Assembly: GCA_951394405.1 (NCBI GenBank)
Contig: OX596345.1
Location: 558,001 to 622,000 of the forward strand
DNA from: Coprinellus micaceus
Lineage: Eukaryota; Basidiomycota; Agaricomycetes; Agaricales; Psathyrellaceae
Reading direction: 5' to 3'
Length of the DNA: 64,000 nt
Part shown: piece after piece, positions 59,812 to 64,000 of the stretch
How positions within the stretch are numbered: the stretch's first letter is position 1
Layout of the letters: every line of letters begins with the position of its first letter
Notes under the pieces: generated by a model
Databases searched by the model: none
Seen by the model: only the letters and a program-made list of their open reading frames with translations
Told to the model about the DNA's origin: nothing
Translations under genes and position numbers: made by a program

Positions 59812-60976
59812 CTATGATGAAGGTACACCTTGTTTCAGCCAGTGCTGGCTTGGAGGCACGCTGCTAAAGATCGTGTCAATCCCCGTCCTCACATTCTGCA
59901 CCAATTTGGGCGTATCCCCGTCCTTCCCCTCTACGTACCCCATCCCAATCCCCTTGGCCGTCTTCCGCAGCCCCTCGTCCTCCATCGCCGCCTTGCCCTC
60001 TTCCCGCTCCACGCTCCACCACTTGGTCGCCCTATCCCGTGTGAGTGGGGTGCGCATGATCGCAGCACGGGTGTATGAGAGAAGGTGTAAGCGAGGGATG
60101 AGAGTGTCGAGGGTGGCTTGCAGGGTTTTGAGGCGTTCCGAGGTGCGAGGCATTGACGAGCGTGGATCAGGGTAGGGGAGGAAGTTGTTGAGGACCGGGA
60201 TGCTGTAGATGATGGGTATGCGGGGCATGTGGAGGCTGAGAGGGAGGATGAGGAATAGGATCGAGCGGGCGAGGTGGATCATGTCATGCCACTGTAGCGC
60301 CGTCAGTGGAAGACCAGTGGACGATATTTTCACTTACCTTTGTAATCAAAGGATTCTCCATGCCCTTCGGAGCTATGAACTCTGCCGCACTCATTGTGGC
60401 GACCACCTCAGCCACCATAGCCACCATGAGTATCCCAATACCGAAGGAACGGAGGTGTGCACGCGGCGAGTTGGGTAATGTAAATGCTCCTACGAGGCCA
60501 ATCTCCAAGATGAAAGCGAAGATGGATCGGACGAGGGTGAAGGAAACATATTCCTCCCAGCTGTGGCAGAAGTCGCAATCCGCGACTGTGTCGTGGCCGA
60601 GTCTAAAGTGGATTAATTCCACCCCAATATTTGGGAATTTCAATACTCACTGAAGGTACAGCAGCCTCATATCGAACGAATTTAGTTTCCTAAAGACCCT
60701 GTCGAAGCCGGGTTCGAGTTCGCCATCGGGAGAGCGGTGGAGGTATATTGAGCGTAGGGTATCGGATGGTGTGTTTGGATGGGATCCCGTCTCTGAGAAG
60801 ACGTTTCGAGGGGGCACGACGAGGATAAGGTAGAGTAAGAAGAACGAGTGTCCAAGGAGGAGGGCTTGTGATGCCCACTTGGAGATTGTGACCTTGCGTG
60901 AGCGATAGAGCCACGTCGATGCGATGCAGGTAGATACAGAGAGGAAGAGGCCTGACTGCAGTGGGAGGTAATTCAT
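59812..60976 (-). CDS. Conserved fungal multi-pass membrane protein
   Basis: Exons 60976-60651, 60602-60338 and 60291-59812 sum to 356 codons plus stop. The N-terminal half has several hydrophobic helices (LFLSVSTCIASTWLY, WASQALLLGHSFFLLYLILV, SFTLVRSIFAFILEIGLVGAFTL, SFGIGILMVAMVAEVVATM). Between them lies a conserved LGHDTVADCDFCHSW block with paired cysteines, found in an uncharacterised family of fungal membrane proteins. The C-terminal third is soluble and basic (RTSERLKTLQATLDTLIPRL, ATKWWSVEREEGK). I do not know its function. It shares a 430-nt spacer with the downstream end of the alcohol dehydrogenase gene; both are on the minus strand. Confidence 0.75.
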
Positions 60977-61406
60977 GGTGGCGTGTCTCTGAACATGGGC
61001 GTCAAGAGTAGAGAGCGGACCGCCTGCCTGTGGCGCAGGACATTGGCCACGACGGAGGTACCGAAAAAGGCAAAAACGCGCTCACGTGCAGTGCATCCAG
61101 CCGGCTCATTCTCTGGCAGTGGCGTGGTAGTGGCGGCCCAACCAGCAAATAAGCCTCAACCAAGCTTCAAGAATATAGTGTGGATGCGCGAAAGGTAGAA
61201 CGCACTGTCCATAGAGTACAGCCTTCAGTCCAGAGCGAGTCCTGCCACTTGAAATTCGAGTCACTGCCAGCCCTGAATTCCATATGAATGTCGATAGCCA
61301 TCGACGTTCGCAATACATGTTACATCTACAAGATCGCTACTATACACTTTTATACATTCCAATGAGTATTTACCACTATTCCCCGTATCCGAGTCGCAAG
61401 CCCATT
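60977..61406. other. Intergenic region upstream of the membrane protein gene
   Basis: 430 nt holding the promoter of the membrane protein gene and the 3' flank of the alcohol dehydrogenase gene. Nothing else seen. Confidence 0.5.
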
Positions 61407-62647
61407 TTACATGGTAAGCACAATGCGACCAGCGATCTTGCCCTTGCCGAGGTCATCGTAGACACTAGGAGAACGAGGTCAGTTCAACGAATCGATAGAG
61501 CGAAGGTTCCACAACCCACCTTTCGAGCTCCTGCAAAGGCTTGCTAGCATAGTACACCTTGACCTTGCCGGAGGCCGCAATGTTGACAGCCTCGACGGCA
61601 TCCTGTCGATTACCGACATACGAGCCACAGATCGTGATGCTCTGTATAAACGACATCAGCAACTGGCCACACACCGTTGAAAGCTTTTTGACGACTCGCC
61701 TTGAAAACGGTGAAGAAGATGCTGGCGTTCAACTCTGCCTTCGCTGGCAAACCGACAGCCATCAAGGTACCGCCCTCCCGAAGGTAGTCGATGGCCTGGG
61801 TATATCCGCTGGGGCTGGCAGTGGTCACGACGGCAGCGTTGGCACCAGGCCCGCCGGTGATCCTCTTGACCTCCGCGACGATATCCTTAGTCTGCGTGAA
61901 GTCGATCCACGCATCTGCGCCGAGCTTCTCCAGACAAAGTTTGCGCTTCTCCTCACCACCGTCGATAGCGATGACTCGGAGACCCATGGTTTTCGCGTAT
62001 TGGACTGCAAGATGTCCGAGGCCTCCACCGGCACCAGGGAGGACGACCCAGTCGTTCGGAACGGTCCTGGAGTATTTGAGGGCGCGGTAGACGGTGACAC
62101 CAGCGCAGAGAACGGAGGCGGCGGATTCAGAGCTGATGCCCTCGGGGATGGGGGTGACGACGTTGACCCAGGATTGGACGTATTGCTGGAATGTACCATC
62201 GGTAGTGTATCCACTGAGTTTGACGCTGGAGCAGTCTACATAGGTAGGAGATCAGGCACGCAATGCAGTTAGGGAATGAGGGAGCGACTCACTCTGCTCA
62301 AGGCCTTTCCGGCATTGCTCGCAGGTCAAGCACGAGTAGGCTATCCACTTAATCCCAACCCTATCGCCAAGCTTCACTGGAGAGTCGACCGTGTCCTTCC
62401 CAATCGCGACGACTTCGCCGACACCCTCGTGGCCTCCGACCAAAGGGACCCTGGGAGGGACAGGCCAATCGCCGAGGGCAGCATGAAGATCTGTATGGCA
62501 AACACCAGTGCAGTGAAGGCGAATGAGACATTCTCCGGGCTTGAGGTCTTCGGGCTGCTTCACAGGGAAGTCTTCTTTGACTTGGACGCCTTGTCCAGTC
62601 TGGGCGACGACGGCCGCCCTTTGAACCTTGGGGATGGTATAAGACAT
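61407..62647 (-). CDS. Zinc-dependent alcohol dehydrogenase (ADH1-like)
   Basis: Exons 62647-62293, 62235-61700, 61641-61520 and 61464-61407 sum to 356 codons plus stop, close to the 350-360 residues usual for fungal ADHs. Catalytic-zinc ligands are CHTDLHAALGDWP (Cys) and GGHEGVGEVVAIG (His, Glu). The structural zinc lobe is CLTCEQCRKGLEQNC. The Rossmann NAD-binding signature is GAGGGLGHLAVQYAK, and the family end GKGKIAGRIVLTM is present. It interconverts alcohols and aldehydes with NAD, classically acetaldehyde to ethanol in the cytosol. The second intron (61642-61699) begins with GC (AAG|GCGAGT), the minor GC-AG class; the reading frame requires it. A strong TATA box lies about 90 nt upstream. 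Confidence 0.94.
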
Positions 62648-64000
62648 GGTCGCTTGGCGTAGTTATGTGGAGGAGATAGGCGTAAGTAGTCGAGCAAGGT
62701 GATTTGGAGAATGTTAGGGGCTAAACACGTCGCGCTTTTATACCGACGTCAGTGATACAGGAGAGTGGTCCAGGTGACGTAGACGGGGCCCCGTCCATCG
62801 AGCGAGCCCACCTAGCTATGCCCTCCACCATTGGCTACGCCGCAAGTAGCCTATGATACCAATCCACGGACCAGCGTCTGGACTCCACCCGCGGATGGGC
62901 TCGGCTAGGCCTGCACCGCCTGACCTCGCCTGACCCACAACTTTTGGGGAGGATGGTATGCCGAGGGATAAGGCACATCGCGTCAAATCCTTCTAGAACT
63001 GCTTTGAATGCCACAAATCATTCCAGCGCTTCTCCAACACGATGCGAATTCGTACTTCCGAGGTTATAGGTCGCCGATTATGAAGAAAAGGGGTCTGGAG
63101 TCCCGTCGACATGGAGAATAGACGGTCATGGGGGAATGGCGAATAGATCGAATTCGCACGAAGTACCGTAGCTCTTGGACCCGAGGTCTATAGCTGGCCA
63201 GCATCTTGATATTGGCTGAGATATCATGGAGACAAGTCAAGAGATAGGGGATTTTCGGGCCTAAATTCAGTCCATGTGAGAAGAAGAGGTTTATGTCAGG
63301 ACATTGATCTCGAAGGCTCTGCCAAACACACACTGCAAGCGCCCGTTACCAGGCTCAACGCCGAACGGTTCCCCGCTTGTCAGGGGATAGGTCAGAAGAC
63401 CACACCGAGGACGGTTGAATGGAAATGGGGAGGAGTTGTCGGAATGAACGCCGGTTGGATGCCTTCAACCCGCTGTCAGCTGACGAATGGAGCGGCTAGC
63501 CGACCCCTCGAATCCAGTAATAATGCCCAATATATCAAAATGTGGGGGCGGAACGCCTGTAAAGGGTGACCAGGAGGAGGTCCTCGATAAGCAGCGCAGC
63601 AGATGTGGATGAACTGTGGGAAACCCTGGAATCGATATGGCGATGGTCGGGAACAGCCACAATTCTTGAATCTCGACACCCTCCTTCAAGCATCCAGCTC
63701 CACATGGCACCTCGAGTCTTCTTCTCGAGCTATGAACGCAGAGGTCGATTCATTCGTCGAAGAAGACGTGAACACAGACATAACGTTTGTCCTTCGCTAC
63801 GTAAAATCACAAGGGAAGAGTAGCTTGTTCCTCGAGAAGTGAGGGTTGCATGGACACGCTGTCGAACGTTCCCCGCGTTCGCCACTCCACACTGACGGAT
63901 CGACGCACGCCCAAGGGAGTCGTCTAAGCCTTCTCGACGTCTCGGGTTCGAACGTTCAGGCTCGTTCGATGCCTACCCGCCGAGGGGCGAGCGGCTACAT
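62648..64000. other. Promoter of the ADH gene and unannotated right edge
   Basis: 1.35 kb. The first 100 nt is the ADH promoter. Further out are CAAGCGCCCGTTACC near 63337 (another AAGCGCCC word) and small overlapping open frames on both strands (63276-63842) that I cannot assign to any family. They could be fragments of a gene continuing beyond the window. Confidence 0.4.
62736..62742 (-). promoter_or_regulatory. TATA box of the alcohol dehydrogenase gene
   Basis: TATAAAA in GGTATAAAAGCGCG on the minus strand, about 90 nt upstream of the ATG at 62647; a near-consensus box consistent with a highly expressed glycolytic-type gene. Confidence 0.6.

Noticed and set aside
63930..63960. GGGTTCGAACG string resembling a tRNA T-loop at the right edge
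   Set aside because: The bases flanking the loop do not pair as a T stem and no matching acceptor or anticodon arm is present upstream.

Overview
The window is nuclear DNA of a filamentous basidiomycete, most likely an Agaricomycete. Almost every gene is broken by GT-AG introns of about 47-90 nt. The gene content is typical of mushroom-forming fungi: DUF6534-like membrane proteins, F-box/LRR proteins, a long TPR protein, a fungal WD40 family, a KRE6/SKN1 GH16 enzyme and TauD-type dioxygenases. I rebuilt exon chains by hand. For 13 of the 15 spliced protein-coding genes I summed the exon lengths, and every sum gives a whole number of codons. No database search was possible, so family names rest on recognised motifs.

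Left third (1-24213): calpain 1 (+), a UBE3D/HECT_2-type ubiquitin ligase (-) and a membrane-anchored WD40 protein (+). These are followed by two tandem DUF6534-like membrane genes (-), the mitochondrial matrix protein MAM33/p32 (+), a third DUF6534-like gene (+) and calpain 2 (-). Calpain and DUF6534 genes therefore sit on both sides of MAM33 in mirrored orientation, which suggests an inverted segmental duplication.

Middle (24597-42173): a TauD-like 2-oxoglutarate dioxygenase (-), an initiator tRNA-Met (-), a KRE6/SKN1 beta-glucan synthesis enzyme (+) and an F-box gene (+). Then come a SWI3/RSC8-type chromatin remodelling subunit (+), a PCL-like cyclin (-) and a second F-box/LRR gene (+).

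Right third (45801-62647): a Zn2Cys6 transcription factor with long disordered tails (-), a 12-exon TPR protein (+), an Old-Yellow-Enzyme oxidoreductase (-) and a second, identical initiator tRNA-Met (+). A second TauD-like dioxygenase (-), a conserved multi-pass membrane protein (-) and a zinc alcohol dehydrogenase (-) follow. The alcohol dehydrogenase carries a GC-AG intron.

Intergenic stretches of 0.4-3.6 kb hold simple repeats, recurrent GGGCGCTTA/TAAGCGCCC motifs that may be ends of small non-autonomous transposons, and several TATA boxes. I see no known cluster-type system such as secondary metabolism, mating type or CRISPR. The most distinctive signals are the mirrored calpain/DUF6534 block, the calpain microexon and membrane anchor, the dispersed TIR-like motif, and the paired TauD genes and tRNAs.
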